Virus record (IMG/VR): IMGVR_UViG_3300036861_000985
Span: 1 to 55,798 of that record
Strand: one strand, 5' to 3'
Length of the DNA stretch: 55,798 bases
DNA from: a virus
The position numbers were made by a program, and so were the translations under genes. Shown here piece after piece: positions 1 through 7,842 of the stretch (positions within the stretch are counted from its first letter, which is position 1; every line of letters starts with the position of its first letter). The notes beneath the pieces were generated by a model that was not told the origin of the DNA, did no database searches, and saw only the letters and a list, made by a program, of their open reading frames with translations.

Positions 1-625
1 CGGAGAGGGCGGAGCGGAGGGCAGCGCGGAGCTTCTCGGCTTCGTCGTCGCGGAAGTCCCGGAGGAATGTGCCCACCGCCTCCCGCAGCCCCTCCAGCGC
101 GAGGGTCGCGGCGTCGCGCTCGGCCTTGGTCTGCTCGTGGAGCTTCTCGATGTTCGGATGCGTGCGCATGCGGACGCACTTGCAGCCTTCGATCAGGCAG
201 GCATCAGCGTCATAGTGGTCCGAGACAGGATGCTCGCAGAGGTCGCACGCCTCGTTGAGGCGCGTCACCTCCGCCTCCAGCGTCGTCCCCCGCTCACGAA
301 GGGCCCCGGCCGTGGCGCGCCATGCGTCGAGTTCGGCGAGCAAGGCCGTCGCGCGATCGGGGCCGTCCGCCATGGCTCCCCACTGAGCGCGCAGATGCGC
401 CTCGCGATGTGCGGGCATCGTCAGCGTCGCCTGCACCCTCGCGAGACGGGCCGTCGTGCGGGCGGCAATGGCGGATTCGAGGGCCGCCATCGCAGCGGTC
501 AGTCGATCCACTTCGGCAGCCCCGCGGTGCTGCTGGTGCTCCACCTGCGCCGTGGCGAGCGCGTACCACGCCTCCCTCACCGCCACGTCCTCCGGTGCCT
601 CGCTCCGCGGGTCGTCGGTCGTCAT
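1..625 (-). CDS. hypothetical coiled-coil protein with zinc knuckle, C-terminus off the window
   Basis: An open frame runs from an ATG at 625 through base 1 without a stop, giving at least 208 residues; the C-terminus lies outside the window. The first 120 residues are Ala/Glu/Arg-rich and look helical. At about residues 123-147 there is a Cys/His cluster (CDLC, H, H, C, CKC) of the same kind as in the genes at 23077 and 35478, suggesting a small zinc knuckle. It is the last visible gene of the operon that starts at 7836. I do not recognise a function. Confidence 0.75.
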   Translation of the reverse strand, partial: MTTDDPRSEAPEDVAVREAWYALATAQVEHQQHRGAAEVDRLTAAMAALESAIAARTTARLARVQATLTMPAHREAHLRAQWGAMADGPDRATALLAELDAWRATAGALRERGTTLEAEVTRLNEACDLCEHPVSDHYDADACLIEGCKCVRMRTHPNIEKLHEQTKAERDAATLALEGLREAVGTFLRDFRDDEAEKLRAALRSALS

Positions 626-650
626 TGCTCTCTCGTCCTGCGCGTGTAGC

Positions 651-1241
651 TCATCGGCCGCTCCTGTTCTTCGCCTCGGCCGCGGTCTCCGCCAACATCT
701 TCGCGATCGTGGCGAGTGCCTCAGTGGCCGACGGGGACACGTACCCTCCGACCTTCCACAAATCATGCACGCGATCGAGCAGCGCCGAGAGGCGCGCAAC
801 TTCGGCGACAGCAGTGTCCCGCTCGGCTACGATGCGCGCCGCGACAGCAGGCAGATCGGACCAGTCGTAGGAGACAAGCGGCGGCGGCGGGCCCTTGAGC
901 GCGTCGCACACGCCCTTGAGCAACGGCGGAAAGAGCTGGTAGGCCCGATCGCTCTCCGCCGTCGCGTCGTCATGCTCCTTCCGAAGACGATCTATCTCCT
1001 CGTCCCGCGCGACCCTCCCGAACAGCGCCTCGAACGCCGCGCGCTGGCCACTGACGCTGTTGAGCGGATGATCGTCATTCCACATCACCTCGCGCGTCTC
1101 CATTGACATAACGGTCGGGCCGATGATGTGGTTCGGGTAGCGCGTGTCCTCGAGGAGTGCCTTCGTCTCTTCGGGGCCAAGCTGGTCGTGGTCCACGAAC
1201 AGCAGCACCATCTTGTAGACCTTGGTCGGCTCGCCAGTCAT
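651..1241 (-). CDS. hypothetical protein, 196 aa
   Basis: The ATG at 1241 overlaps the stop of the upstream HTH gene (ATGA), which fixes the start better than the open frame that extends to 1295. The N-terminal 60 residues contain a beta-rich stretch (VYKMVLLFVDHDQLG) and the C-terminal two thirds are Ala/Glu-rich and probably helical or coiled coil. No known family is recognised. It sits between a DNA-binding protein and the coiled-coil protein at the window edge. Confidence 0.7.
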   Translation of the reverse strand: MTGEPTKVYKMVLLFVDHDQLGPEETKALLEDTRYPNHIIGPTVMSMETREVMWNDDHPLNSVSGQRAAFEALFGRVARDEEIDRLRKEHDDATAESDRAYQLFPPLLKGVCDALKGPPPPLVSYDWSDLPAVAARIVAERDTAVAEVARLSALLDRVHDLWKVGGYVSPSATEALATIAKMLAETAAEAKNRSGR

Positions 1242-1492
1242 CGCGACGCCGTCGCCTTCAGGAAGGCCTGGATCTCGGCCTCGGAGATGCGCCACTCCGC
1301 GAACCTCCGGGGCGCGCCCGGCTGGTGAGCCCGCAGCGTCTTCTCCTTGATCCAGCGCCGGACGGTCTGCGGCGACACGTTCAGCCGTACCGCCGCCTCC
1401 TTCACCGTGTAGAGCTTCGAGCTGTCGCCCGTGAACGCCGGGAGAGACGCGAGAGGGCCGAACGGACTTCTGCCGCCTTGCTTGATCGTCAC
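1238..1492 (-). CDS. small excisionase/MerR-type helix-turn-helix protein
   Basis: The 84-residue protein contains a MerR/excisionase-type winged helix: residues ~28-50 read LYTVKEAAVRLNVSPQTVRR, followed by a wing and the typical ISEAEIQAFL ending. Such proteins bind DNA as small regulators or recombination directionality factors. The GTG at 1492 overlaps the stop of the ParB-like gene upstream (GTGA). No integrase is seen nearby, so a regulatory role in the operon is as likely as a role in excision. Confidence 0.8.
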   Translation of the reverse strand: MTIKQGGRSPFGPLASLPAFTGDSSKLYTVKEAAVRLNVSPQTVRRWIKEKTLRAHQPGAPRRFAEWRISEAEIQAFLKATASR

Positions 1493-2346
1493 GTCTCGAC
1501 CTCCGGAATCGGCACGTTGTCGGCGTAGCGCAGCACTTCGCGCTCCTCGTTCGTGCGCCACATGTTGTAGGCGCGGATGCCCTTGTACGCGGCCTCGCGG
1601 ATCGGCAGCATGCCCTGCTTGTTGCGCTGCCGGTTGATGAGGAACTCGAAGTACATCCGAGACGGCCGGACGTCGATCGCGTCGTAGCACTGGAAGCTGC
1701 CCGAGAAGACGCTCCCGAAGAACTCCATCGCCGCGCTCGGGTTGCGGCGCATGCACCGGATGGCGGCCGAGACGGGACCGGCGTTCCACGTGTCGCGCTT
1801 GAACTTCGTGATCGACTTGAGCTTCAGGAGATGCTGCGTGAACGGGCAGCCGTCGTACGCGCTGATCCGTTCCTCGCGCGAGTACCTGCCACGCACGTCC
1901 ACCCAGTTGCTCTTCTCCGCCATCACGCCGGCCAGGATGGCGTTGTCGACGGGGCCGTGCTGCTCGATGGTGAGCTGGTCGCGCATCGAGCGAGGCTTGC
2001 CGAGGTCGATCGACTTGATCGCGTCCGGCGACTTCAACGTGACGAGGATGACGTTCCGCATCGACACGTTGCTCCGCACGCAGGCGGCGAGCCGATGCTG
2101 GCCGTCGATGACCTGCATGTCCGCGTTCAGGCGGATGGTGTCGCCGACCCACCGCCACCGACTTTCCGCCATCGCACGCGCGTACTCGTCGACGAGCTTG
2201 GGGTTGAGCGGCCGGTTGAGTCCACGGTTGTCGAGGAGCGCCTTCGCGAACGACGGCTCGAGAGGGTCCATCATCTCGACCTCGCCCTCCTCGACCTTCG
2301 CGAGGCGCTCGCGACTGACCTTCTTGGTGGCGAGCTTCTTGGTCAC
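1489..2346 (-). CDS. ParB/DGQHR-domain protein, paralogue 1
   Basis: A 285-residue protein with a ParB/Srx-like N-terminal domain: DEYARAMAESRW, then VIDGQHRLAACVRS, the DGQHR signature found in many phage proteins. The C-terminal half is helical and matches the neighbouring gene at 2343-3206 segment by segment (MAEKSxWV.xRGRYS, AGPVSxAIRCM, YKxIRAYNxxR), so the two arose by tandem duplication. The GTG start at 2346 overlaps the upstream stop (GTGA). Members of this superfamily include CTP-binding partition proteins and nucleases; which activity applies here is not visible. Confidence 0.85.
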   Translation of the reverse strand: MTKKLATKKVSRERLAKVEEGEVEMMDPLEPSFAKALLDNRGLNRPLNPKLVDEYARAMAESRWRWVGDTIRLNADMQVIDGQHRLAACVRSNVSMRNVILVTLKSPDAIKSIDLGKPRSMRDQLTIEQHGPVDNAILAGVMAEKSNWVDVRGRYSREERISAYDGCPFTQHLLKLKSITKFKRDTWNAGPVSAAIRCMRRNPSAAMEFFGSVFSGSFQCYDAIDVRPSRMYFEFLINRQRNKQGMLPIREAAYKGIRAYNMWRTNEEREVLRYADNVPIPEVET

Positions 2347-3206
2347 ACGACCTCCGGCATCGGGTTGCCCGCGTCGTAACGGAGAAGCACCAAGTCTTCC
2401 TCCTTGTTGCGGTACGCGTTGTAGGCGCGGATCGCCTTGTACGCGTCCTCGCGCATGTACTTCATGCTGCTGTTGCGCCCCAGCGGCTTGTTGAGGAGGT
2501 ACGTGTAGAGCTTGTGGGCCGGCTCGCAGCGCTCGCCGTCGATCATCGCGGTGCCGTCGAACACCGCGACGAAGAAGTTGAACGCGATGCGCTTGTTCTT
2601 CTTCATGCACCGGATGGCGCCGCTGACGGGGCCCGCGCCCCAGAGCCCACGCTTGATCGTGCAGCGCTCCTTCAGCTTCATGACCTCGGGCAGCAGGGTG
2701 AACTGCTGGTACGCCTCGTTGCGCTCGTCGTTCGAGTAGCGGCCACGAAGCGAAACCCAATCCGACTTCTCCGCCATCATCGCGGAAACCGCGGTAGCTT
2801 CGTGGCGGCCGAGTCCCAGCGACGAGCGCAGATCGGCGAGATTGCGCGAGCGGCCCTGATCGATCGAGCGGATCGCGTTCTTGTTCACCTTCTCCGTGAT
2901 GACGAGCGGCACGTGTTCGAGCGTGACGCCGCTCTGCACGATGGCGAGTAGCCGGTGCTGTCCGTCGATCACGTGCCGCGTGTCGTCGAGTCGGATGCTG
3001 TCGCCGTTCCAGCGCCACCGGCCCTCCTTCATCGCGCGCGCGTACTCGTCGACGGCGGGCTGCCGCACCGACCGCTGGCTAGGCGCGAGCAGTTCCAGCA
3101 GCGTCGTGGCGAGAGCCGGGTTGAGCTTCGGGATGACCTGGATGGAACCGTGCGGCGTCCGCAGCTTCTGTGCACTTCCGAGGATTTCGTCGATGGTCTT
3201 CTTCAT
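2343..3206 (-). CDS. ParB/DGQHR-domain protein, paralogue 2
   Basis: This 287-residue protein carries the same architecture as its neighbour: WRWNGDSIRLDD, then VIDGQHRLLAIVQS, then a conserved helical C-terminal region. The ATG at 3206 is preceded by a purine-rich stretch and by a 16-base inverted repeat (GGCCGC-GATT-GCGGCC at 3225-3240) in the 5' leader, which might form an attenuating hairpin. A tandem pair of ParB-like proteins could act as a heterodimer. Confidence 0.85.
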   Translation of the reverse strand: MKKTIDEILGSAQKLRTPHGSIQVIPKLNPALATTLLELLAPSQRSVRQPAVDEYARAMKEGRWRWNGDSIRLDDTRHVIDGQHRLLAIVQSGVTLEHVPLVITEKVNKNAIRSIDQGRSRNLADLRSSLGLGRHEATAVSAMMAEKSDWVSLRGRYSNDERNEAYQQFTLLPEVMKLKERCTIKRGLWGAGPVSGAIRCMKKNKRIAFNFFVAVFDGTAMIDGERCEPAHKLYTYLLNKPLGRNSSMKYMREDAYKAIRAYNAYRNKEEDLVLLRYDAGNPMPEVV

Positions 3207-3224
3207 GATGTTCTTGTCTCTCTT

Positions 3225-3240
3225 GGCCGCGATTGCGGCC
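3225..3240. repeat. inverted repeat upstream of ParB-like gene
   Basis: The sequence GGCCGC-GATT-GCGGCC forms a perfect 6-bp stem with a 4-base loop in the short gap between the stop of the gene at 3242-3553 and the ATG at 3206. It could be a regulator site or an RNA hairpin reducing read-through into the ParB-like pair. There is no U-tract, so a classical terminator is unlikely. Confidence 0.4.
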
Positions 3241-3241
3241 G

Positions 3242-3553
3242 TCACTCCGCCTTGCCGCGCACGATCGCGTCGGCGCGCTTCACGGCGCGCTCGATGGCGC
3301 TCGCCGAGGCATCGATGTCGTCGTCCTTCACGCCGAGCTGGCGCAATCGAGTGCAGACGTTGTCGGACTCGCAGAGCAACGCCTGCAGTGCTTGCGCGAG
3401 CTGGTCGGCCACGTCGGCGCGCTCGTCTGCGCGAACGGCGGTTTCGACGGCGATGACGGCGTTCTGGAGATCTGCGACCTCTCGGGATGACCACGTCCGG
3501 CGCCGAATGATGTCGTACAGACGCGTCTTCGCGTCCGTGATCGGGTTACCCAT
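3242..3553 (-). CDS. hypothetical helical protein, 103 aa
   Basis: The ATG at 3553 has a GAGG ribosome site five bases upstream and overlaps the upstream stop by 8 bases; an in-frame ATG at 3589 would overlap by 44 bases and is less likely. The protein is Ala/Arg/Asp-rich and predicted helical throughout. No known domain is recognised. Confidence 0.65.
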   Translation of the reverse strand: MGNPITDAKTRLYDIIRRRTWSSREVADLQNAVIAVETAVRADERADVADQLAQALQALLCESDNVCTRLRQLGVKDDDIDASASAIERAVKRADAIVRGKAE

Positions 3554-3788
3554 GGGACCTCGGCAGGGCGTGCAGATGTTGTTCGACATCGACCATCTCG
3601 CCGTTGAGGTCGTACCGAATCAACTCCGCAGGGAGGTTCACGATCACCGCGTCGGCTCGCCTGAACCACTCTCGCTGCGTCTCCGAGCTGCGCCGCAGGA
3701 ACTCCTCCACGTCGGCGTTCGTGCCGTGGATGACGCGGCTGTCGTCGCGATAGTCGCCACGACGATCCTTGATGACAGTCCAGGCCAT
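3546..3788 (-). CDS. hypothetical protein, 80 aa
   Basis: Small charged protein with a central WFRRADAVIVNLPAELIRYD segment. It lies directly between two overlapping small genes (stop of the previous gene immediately upstream of its ATG at 3788). Nothing in it points to a known family. Confidence 0.65.
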   Translation of the reverse strand: MAWTVIKDRRGDYRDDSRVIHGTNADVEEFLRRSSETQREWFRRADAVIVNLPAELIRYDLNGEMVDVEQHLHALPRSHG

Positions 3789-4010
3789 CTAGCTCTCCTT
3801 CACGATCTGCGTGAACCGCGCGAGAAAACTCTCCTCTGTAGCCGAGGTTGCGTTGACGCGCGGAACCATTAGCCCGCGTCCACCATTCGGCAGGGCCGAC
3901 AGCCACGCGTAGTGGTAGTAGACGCGCCCGCCGTACGCGTGAAGCACGTGTGCGATGCGCCCGCTCTTATTGTTGCGCCAACGCGTGCACTTCTCGACGG
4001 CGGCGGACAT
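3789..4010 (-). CDS. hypothetical protein, 73 aa
   Basis: Basic N-terminus (TRWRNNKSGR) followed by an aromatic, probably beta-rich region (GGRVYYHYAWLS). The ATG at 4010 touches the stop of the upstream gene. No family is recognised. Confidence 0.65.
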   Translation of the reverse strand: MSAAVEKCTRWRNNKSGRIAHVLHAYGGRVYYHYAWLSALPNGGRGLMVPRVNATSATEESFLARFTQIVKES

Positions 4011-4243
4011 TAGCCCTCCTCTTCCGCGACAGCCACCCGCAGTTCGTCGATGTGGAACCAGCGGGCAAACCCACGCTGCTCGTTGACGACGCGCGCGTGA
4101 TAGCCCGCCGCCACCGTAACGCGACACCGCAGACCGATGCGCTGGCCTTCGTGCACGTACGGCGCCACGACCTCCATGCCGTCGTCCACCCAGCGGCACG
4201 GGCCCCACGTCTTCCCATCGCTCGTCGTGAACTGGTCCTTCAT
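4010..4243 (-). CDS. hypothetical beta-rich protein, 77 aa
   Basis: The sequence alternates hydrophobic and polar residues (VVAPYVHEGQRIGLRCRVTV) and looks like a small beta-barrel. The ATG at 4243 overlaps the upstream stop (ATGA). Function unknown. Confidence 0.65.
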   Translation of the reverse strand: MKDQFTTSDGKTWGPCRWVDDGMEVVAPYVHEGQRIGLRCRVTVAAGYHARVVNEQRGFARWFHIDELRVAVAEEEG

Positions 4244-4443
4244 GCCCGGACTCCCTTCGCCCGCTTGCGCAGCCAGCGCGCAACGACATCAGGATCTGCG
4301 CTCGACGTGAACGTGTCCGCCTCGCGCGCTGCCTCTTCGAGCGCCTCGCGCTTCGCCGCGATGATCGCGCTCTCGTCCGCAAAGCGAGGCTTCTCGGCGC
4401 GGGTCGGCTTCTTTGCGCTCTTTGCGCTACGACGAATGACCAC
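4240..4443 (-). CDS. hypothetical basic protein, 67 aa
   Basis: The chosen GTG at 4443 overlaps the upstream gene by 17 bases; the frame is open further upstream. The N-terminus is Lys/Arg-rich (RRSAKSAKKPTRAEK) and the C-terminus ends in a possible amphipathic helix (DVVARWLRKRAKGV), consistent with nucleic-acid binding. No family is recognised. Confidence 0.55.
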   Translation of the reverse strand: MVIRRSAKSAKKPTRAEKPRFADESAIIAAKREALEEAAREADTFTSSADPDVVARWLRKRAKGVRA

Positions 4444-4693
4444 GGCGCGCCCCTCCGCGAGAAGACCCCATCCCGCCCTTGAACGACCGGCCCTCGCCAC
4501 GCGGCGCTCTCCCACGCAAGTCGGCCGCCGTGAAACGCTTGTGATGAGCGTACAGCCCGCGCACGGTCACCTTCACTCGCCGACCGCACGTGGGACACTT
4601 CGCGCGCAGATCGAGGCCGACGGTCCCCGGCGGTGGCACCGACAGCCGCGGCCCCGAACAGTACCCATCGCGCTGGATATCGTCACGCTTCAC
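4427..4693 (-). CDS. small zinc-ribbon protein, 88 aa
   Basis: A CPTCGRRVKV segment near the middle and a single Cys near the N-terminus suggest half of a zinc ribbon. The Arg/Gly-rich tail is typical of nucleic-acid-binding phage proteins. The GTG at 4693 overlaps the upstream stop (GTGA). Confidence 0.65.
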   Translation of the reverse strand: MKRDDIQRDGYCSGPRLSVPPPGTVGLDLRAKCPTCGRRVKVTVRGLYAHHKRFTAADLRGRAPRGEGRSFKGGMGSSRGGARRGHSS

Positions 4694-4872
4694 GACAGCC
4701 ACCTGCTGGCGAGAAGGAGCGCGATCCCGAGCGCCACGCTGACGATCAGGCAGATCTTGGCGATACGCTCGACCTTCGCGGTCTGCTCGATGGCGTTGGC
4801 GACGGCACGGCCCATGCGCACGCCGTGCTCGACGTCTTCCTTCCTCTCGACCTTCACGATGATCATCTTCAC
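4690..4872 (-). CDS. small tail-anchored membrane protein, 60 aa
   Basis: The N-terminal 38 residues are charged and helical. Residues ~39-57 (IAKICLIVSVALGIALLLA) form one clear transmembrane segment near the C-terminus. This predicts a tail-anchored inner-membrane protein with its helical head in the cytoplasm. No family is recognised; small phage membrane proteins often interfere with host envelope functions, but nothing shows that here. Confidence 0.7.
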   Translation of the reverse strand: MKMIIVKVERKEDVEHGVRMGRAVANAIEQTAKVERIAKICLIVSVALGIALLLASRWLS

Positions 4873-5144
4873 GGCGTCCTCCGACGCGTACGCGGCCGAG
4901 GGCTCGCCTGTTGCTTCGTCACGGGGCGCGCATCGGCCTTCGCCAACAGCAGGGCGTTTTCGAGCTTCTCGATCACGGAGCTGGCGAGGTACGCCTGTAC
5001 CGCGCCGAGCGCGGCGATCTGAGCGCTCGCCTTGGTGGTCATCGGATTGGTCACGAAGTCGTGGTCCTCGATCAGCGCGTGGCCGAACCAGAACGGACCG
5101 TTCTGTCTCACGGTCAGCACGATCTTCACTGCGCGGTCAGCCAT
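4869..5144 (-). CDS. hypothetical protein, 91 aa
   Basis: The first half looks beta-rich (VKIVLTVRQNGPFWFGHALIEDHDFV) and the second half helical with a basic tail (PRPRTRRR). The ATG at 5144 overlaps the upstream stop by 8 bases. Function unknown. Confidence 0.65.
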   Translation of the reverse strand: MADRAVKIVLTVRQNGPFWFGHALIEDHDFVTNPMTTKASAQIAALGAVQAYLASSVIEKLENALLLAKADARPVTKQQASPRPRTRRRTP

Positions 5145-5424
5145 AAGCGCCTGCCTTTCTCCCGCGCTTGGCGGCGAGATCAGCATCGATGCGGAGCATG
5201 CGATACGCCGTGTCGCGCGCCTCCATCATCGCGAACCCGCCGCCGAGCGCAGCGATCTGCTCGTTCGTGGGAAGCTGCTTCGCCCAGAACCGCAGCCAGT
5301 GGGCTACCTCACGCCCATGCTTCCGTGCAGCGCTGATTGCCTGCCGCCGCGTGCGCGGAGAGCGCGCGAGGGTGACCGCACGGTTGAGGGTCCACTGCGT
5401 CTGCTTCTTCTCAGCCACGAGCAT
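5137..5424 (-). CDS. hypothetical helical protein, 95 aa
   Basis: Arg/Lys/Ala-rich helical protein. The start is either the ATG at 5424 or a GTG at 5418; both overlap the upstream gene by under 15 bases. No domain is recognised. Confidence 0.65.
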   Translation of the reverse strand: MLVAEKKQTQWTLNRAVTLARSPRTRRQAISAARKHGREVAHWLRFWAKQLPTNEQIAALGGGFAMMEARDTAYRMLRIDADLAAKRGRKAGAYG

Positions 5425-5701
5425 CCGCCTGCGCCGCGATCAGTCGCTGCAAGCCCTGCTCGAACATCTCCGTCAGGCCGGAGAGGTCTTCGTAGGCGAT
5501 CGGGTGCGTGAGCCGGTAGTTGCCGTTGTAGAGGAGCCGGCAGCGCAGAACCACGAGGTCGCGCGCCTGCTCGCGCGTATCGGTCGAGAAGAACGGGAGC
5601 GCAGCGGGGTCGCGCGGCTCCTTGAGCTGCGTGTCGCGGATGAAGATCGTACTGTCCGCGGTGATGTCGAGGATGAAGCGGCGAGAGAGGTGGTGGGTCA
5701 T
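5411..5701 (-). CDS. hypothetical protein, 96 aa
   Basis: The ATG at 5701 follows a GAGGG ribosome site about 11 bases upstream. The protein begins with a beta-like stretch (RRFILDITADSTIFIRDT) and ends in a helix (LTEMFEQGLQRLIAAQ). Function unknown. Confidence 0.65.
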   Translation of the reverse strand: MTHHLSRRFILDITADSTIFIRDTQLKEPRDPAALPFFSTDTREQARDLVVLRCRLLYNGNYRLTHPIAYEDLSGLTEMFEQGLQRLIAAQADARG

Positions 5702-5714
5702 GATCGTCTTGCCC

Positions 5715-5891
5715 TCAGAGGTTCGGGGGGATGAGCCGCAGCTTGTGACCATTGTGCTTGCCGCCGTGCTCGCGGATCCACGCGGCGCAGACGCTCTTGA
5801 CCGGATCGGAGAACACCTCGCGCTTGCCGGCCTTGACGCGCCAGTTGTAAATCGCGCCGCGACCGCGGCTGTGATGTACGTCGCTCGGCAT
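5715..5891 (-). CDS. hypothetical basic protein, 58 aa
   Basis: Translating minus from the ATG at 5891 gives 58 residues rich in His, Arg and Lys (VHHSRGRGAIYNWRVKAGKR) to a TGA at 5715. The ATG overlaps the upstream stop by one base (TGATG), the spacing used throughout this operon. Without this gene the interval would be an unusual gap. Function unknown. Confidence 0.65.
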   Translation of the reverse strand: MPSDVHHSRGRGAIYNWRVKAGKREVFSDPVKSVCAAWIREHGGKHNGHKLRLIPPNL

Positions 5892-6208
5892 CAGCCCTCC
5901 TCGCCGTCCACCAGCAGGCGCAACGCAGCGCAGACGTGTCCGAGGTCATGTGCGCTCGCGCCATCGCCGACCTCGCTGAGCGCATCCGTCAGCTCGGATT
6001 CGTAATCGGCGAGCGTGCAGAGCGCAGCCTCGAGCCGACGAAGGCCTGCCTTGGTCTTCGCCCCGGGCGCCTTCTTTCCGAGCCCTGAGGCCTTGAAAGC
6101 GGCGCGAAGACGGTCGCGCTCCTCGTCGAGGATCTGTTCGGCGACCTCGATCGAGACCTTCCCGGAATGGATGCGCTTGGCCAGGCCGCTGCGACGATAC
6201 CTGCTCAT
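5891..6208 (-). CDS. hypothetical helical protein, 105 aa
   Basis: Starts MSRYRRSGLAKR with the ATG overlapping the upstream stop (ATGA). It is almost entirely helical and ends in an acidic helix (DLGHVCAALRLLVDGEEG). No family is recognised. Confidence 0.65.
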   Translation of the reverse strand: MSRYRRSGLAKRIHSGKVSIEVAEQILDEERDRLRAAFKASGLGKKAPGAKTKAGLRRLEAALCTLADYESELTDALSEVGDGASAHDLGHVCAALRLLVDGEEG

Positions 6209-6801
6209 GTCTTCCCTTTTGCGCAGAACGCGATGCCCGCGCGTGTGACCGTCCACTTTCGCCCGCGGTACAGGACGCGCGGCTCGGCACGCTCGTGCGT
6301 GCTGCATGCGGTGCCTGGCAACCCTCCGAGGCGCCGAAGAGCCTGCGCGACGAAGGACACGAACAAGCGTTCGCTGCCACTTTGCTGGGACCGCTCATCC
6401 CGCAACGGTCGAGCCACGCCCCGCTCGGTCAAAACCGCTCGCGCGACCGACGTCGTCTGCAGCCCGATGTTCGGCTGCAACACGGTCAGGATCTCGCCGT
6501 CGGTGGCAGGTCGATAGTCGCTCGCGTCCGTCTTTTGGATCGCCGGCCGCGGGATGTCGTCGTTGCACTCCCAGCAGTTCCAGCACGGGTTCTCCGGCGT
6601 GCAGCTCGGGTTGGTGGCGTCAGACGGCGCCGGCTCGTTGTCCTCGCCCGAGACCTCGGCCTGCATGCGGATGAGCAGCATCTGCAGCGCGCGATCGATG
6701 TCCATCTTGAAGCGCCGACGCGACGGCATCTCGTAAAGCTTGGCGACCTCGTCGAGCGACAAGGCATCCCGCTTCCACATGTTGTCGATGGAACGCGCCA
6801 T
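6205..6801 (-). CDS. hypothetical protein with Cys cluster and possible winged helix, 198 aa
   Basis: The N-terminal 50 residues are helical (LSLDEVAKLYEMPSRR). A Cys-rich insert follows at about residues 68-80 (C..ENPCWNCWEC), probably binding zinc. The C-terminal half (TTSVARAVLTERG, VSFVAQALRRLGG, KWTVTRAGIAF) has the spacing of a helix-turn-helix with a wing. Start is the ATG at 6801 or a GTG at 6804, both in the GTGATG overlap with the upstream stop. A DNA-binding role is plausible but unproven. Confidence 0.65.
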   Translation of the reverse strand: MARSIDNMWKRDALSLDEVAKLYEMPSRRRFKMDIDRALQMLLIRMQAEVSGEDNEPAPSDATNPSCTPENPCWNCWECNDDIPRPAIQKTDASDYRPATDGEILTVLQPNIGLQTTSVARAVLTERGVARPLRDERSQQSGSERLFVSFVAQALRRLGGLPGTACSTHERAEPRVLYRGRKWTVTRAGIAFCAKGKT

Positions 6802-7037
6802 CACGCGTCACCTTCGTCCTGCGGCGAGTCGTCGTGGAGATCTTCCATGCGCGGGTCGTCGGCCGGGAGGCGCTCCGCGACGACGCGCCGCAGCTTCTCG
6901 TGCTGACCGGCCCTGTGCCGCTCCATGCACGACGAGCAGACGCGACGCCCACACGTCGGGCACGGACGACGGCGCTTGCGCTGATTGGGCTCGCCGCAGT
7001 CCATGCACTGCACCCGCTGTGCGTAGCTGATGGGCAT
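6801..7037 (-). CDS. B-box-like zinc-finger protein, 78 aa
   Basis: Cysteine and histidine spacing (CMDC, then CPTCGRRVCSSCMERHRAGQH) suggests two zinc sites resembling a small RING or B-box finger. The C-terminus is acidic. Such small Cys-rich proteins recur through the window. Target unknown. Confidence 0.7.
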   Translation of the reverse strand: MPISYAQRVQCMDCGEPNQRKRRRPCPTCGRRVCSSCMERHRAGQHEKLRRVVAERLPADDPRMEDLHDDSPQDEGDA

Positions 7038-7039
7038 GG

Positions 7040-7273
7040 CTACTGCTTCGCCTCCGGAACGAGATGGAACGGCTCCATGCGCTTCGTGGAGCCCTTCGAA
7101 CGACCGAACGCTGACTCGTCGAGCTTCACGACGACGAACATCTGCTCGGTCACGCTTTGAATCGTGACGGGGATCTCGTACGCGCCCTCGTGCCACATCG
7201 CACGCATTCCCGGCACGAGCTGACGCACCGTGATGCACTCGCGCCGCTCTTCGACTGTCGACCGATCCGCCAT
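7040..7273 (-). CDS. hypothetical beta-rich protein, 77 aa
   Basis: A compact protein with alternating beta-type sequence (CITVRQLVPGMRAMW, IPVTIQSVTEQMFVVVKLDE), like a small SH3-type barrel. The ATG lies at 7273, three bases after the upstream stop. Function unknown. Confidence 0.65.
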   Translation of the reverse strand: MADRSTVEERRECITVRQLVPGMRAMWHEGAYEIPVTIQSVTEQMFVVVKLDESAFGRSKGSTKRMEPFHLVPEAKQ

Positions 7274-7276
7274 CGG

Positions 7277-7546
7277 TCAGACCTTCACCGGGAGAGCACG
7301 GATGCGACGCGCAGCCCGACTAGCGGTCTGGCACTGCGTGCACTTGCACATGCCCGAATGCGTCTTGGGGCGGGTCGCTTTCGCGGCACGCTCGCGCATC
7401 TCCTCGGCGCCCTCGGCGCGGCCCGCTTCGAGAAGAGCGTCGAGCGCCGTCTCGGCCGCGGTCGCGTAGATCGTCTCGCCGGTGTCGACGAGCAGCCGCA
7501 CCAACCGCTGCACCTCCTGCCGCGCCTCTTCCGCCTTGCTCGTCAC
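7277..7546 (-). CDS. hypothetical protein, tandem paralogue A
   Basis: An 89-residue helical protein sharing its plan with the next gene upstream: an N-terminal helix, a D/E-L-x-x-x-L segment, G-A-x-x-M-x-E-R-A in the middle and LPVK at the C-terminus. It adds a CKCTQC motif that the paralogue lacks. The GTG at 7546 overlaps the upstream stop (GTGA). The pair likely arose by duplication. Confidence 0.65.
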   Translation of the reverse strand: MTSKAEEARQEVQRLVRLLVDTGETIYATAAETALDALLEAGRAEGAEEMRERAAKATRPKTHSGMCKCTQCQTASRAARRIRALPVKV

Positions 7547-7836
7547 GGCTTCACCGGAAGACGATCGACGATGTCCACGGCCACGCTCAGCGCGCTCGCG
7601 TACGGGCTGCCGATGTCGCGCGGATCGCGATCGCGTTGCGACCGGAGAGCCAGCTTCGCGCGCTCCTTCATCTGAACCGCGCCCGCTTCCGTCGCGGCCG
7701 AGATCAGGATGCCGATTAGTTCGTCGTCAGACGCCACGCGGGGTCCAGGCTCGAAGCCGGGAGTCCTGTACGCCTGGATGCGGTCCCGAAGTGCCCGCCG
7801 AGCCACTTCCATCGACGTCGTGCTGTCCTTGCCCAC
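7543..7836 (-). CDS. hypothetical protein, tandem paralogue B, first gene of operon
   Basis: A 97-residue protein starting at GTG 7836. A consensus promoter (TTGACA, 17 bp, TAGATT) ends six bases before the GTG, so the message should start at or next to the start codon and be leaderless. The shared G-A-V-x-M-K-E-R-A and C-terminal RLPVKP tie it to the gene at 7277. This is the first gene of the operon that runs to base 1. Confidence 0.7.
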   Translation of the reverse strand: MGKDSTTSMEVARRALRDRIQAYRTPGFEPGPRVASDDELIGILISAATEAGAVQMKERAKLALRSQRDRDPRDIGSPYASALSVAVDIVDRLPVKP

Positions 7837-7842
7837 GAACCC

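Noticed and set aside
3360-3375. TGTCGGAC matches inside coding regions as further operators
   Set aside because: Half-site matches without the second arm or TTGACA box occur by chance in a GC-rich genome.
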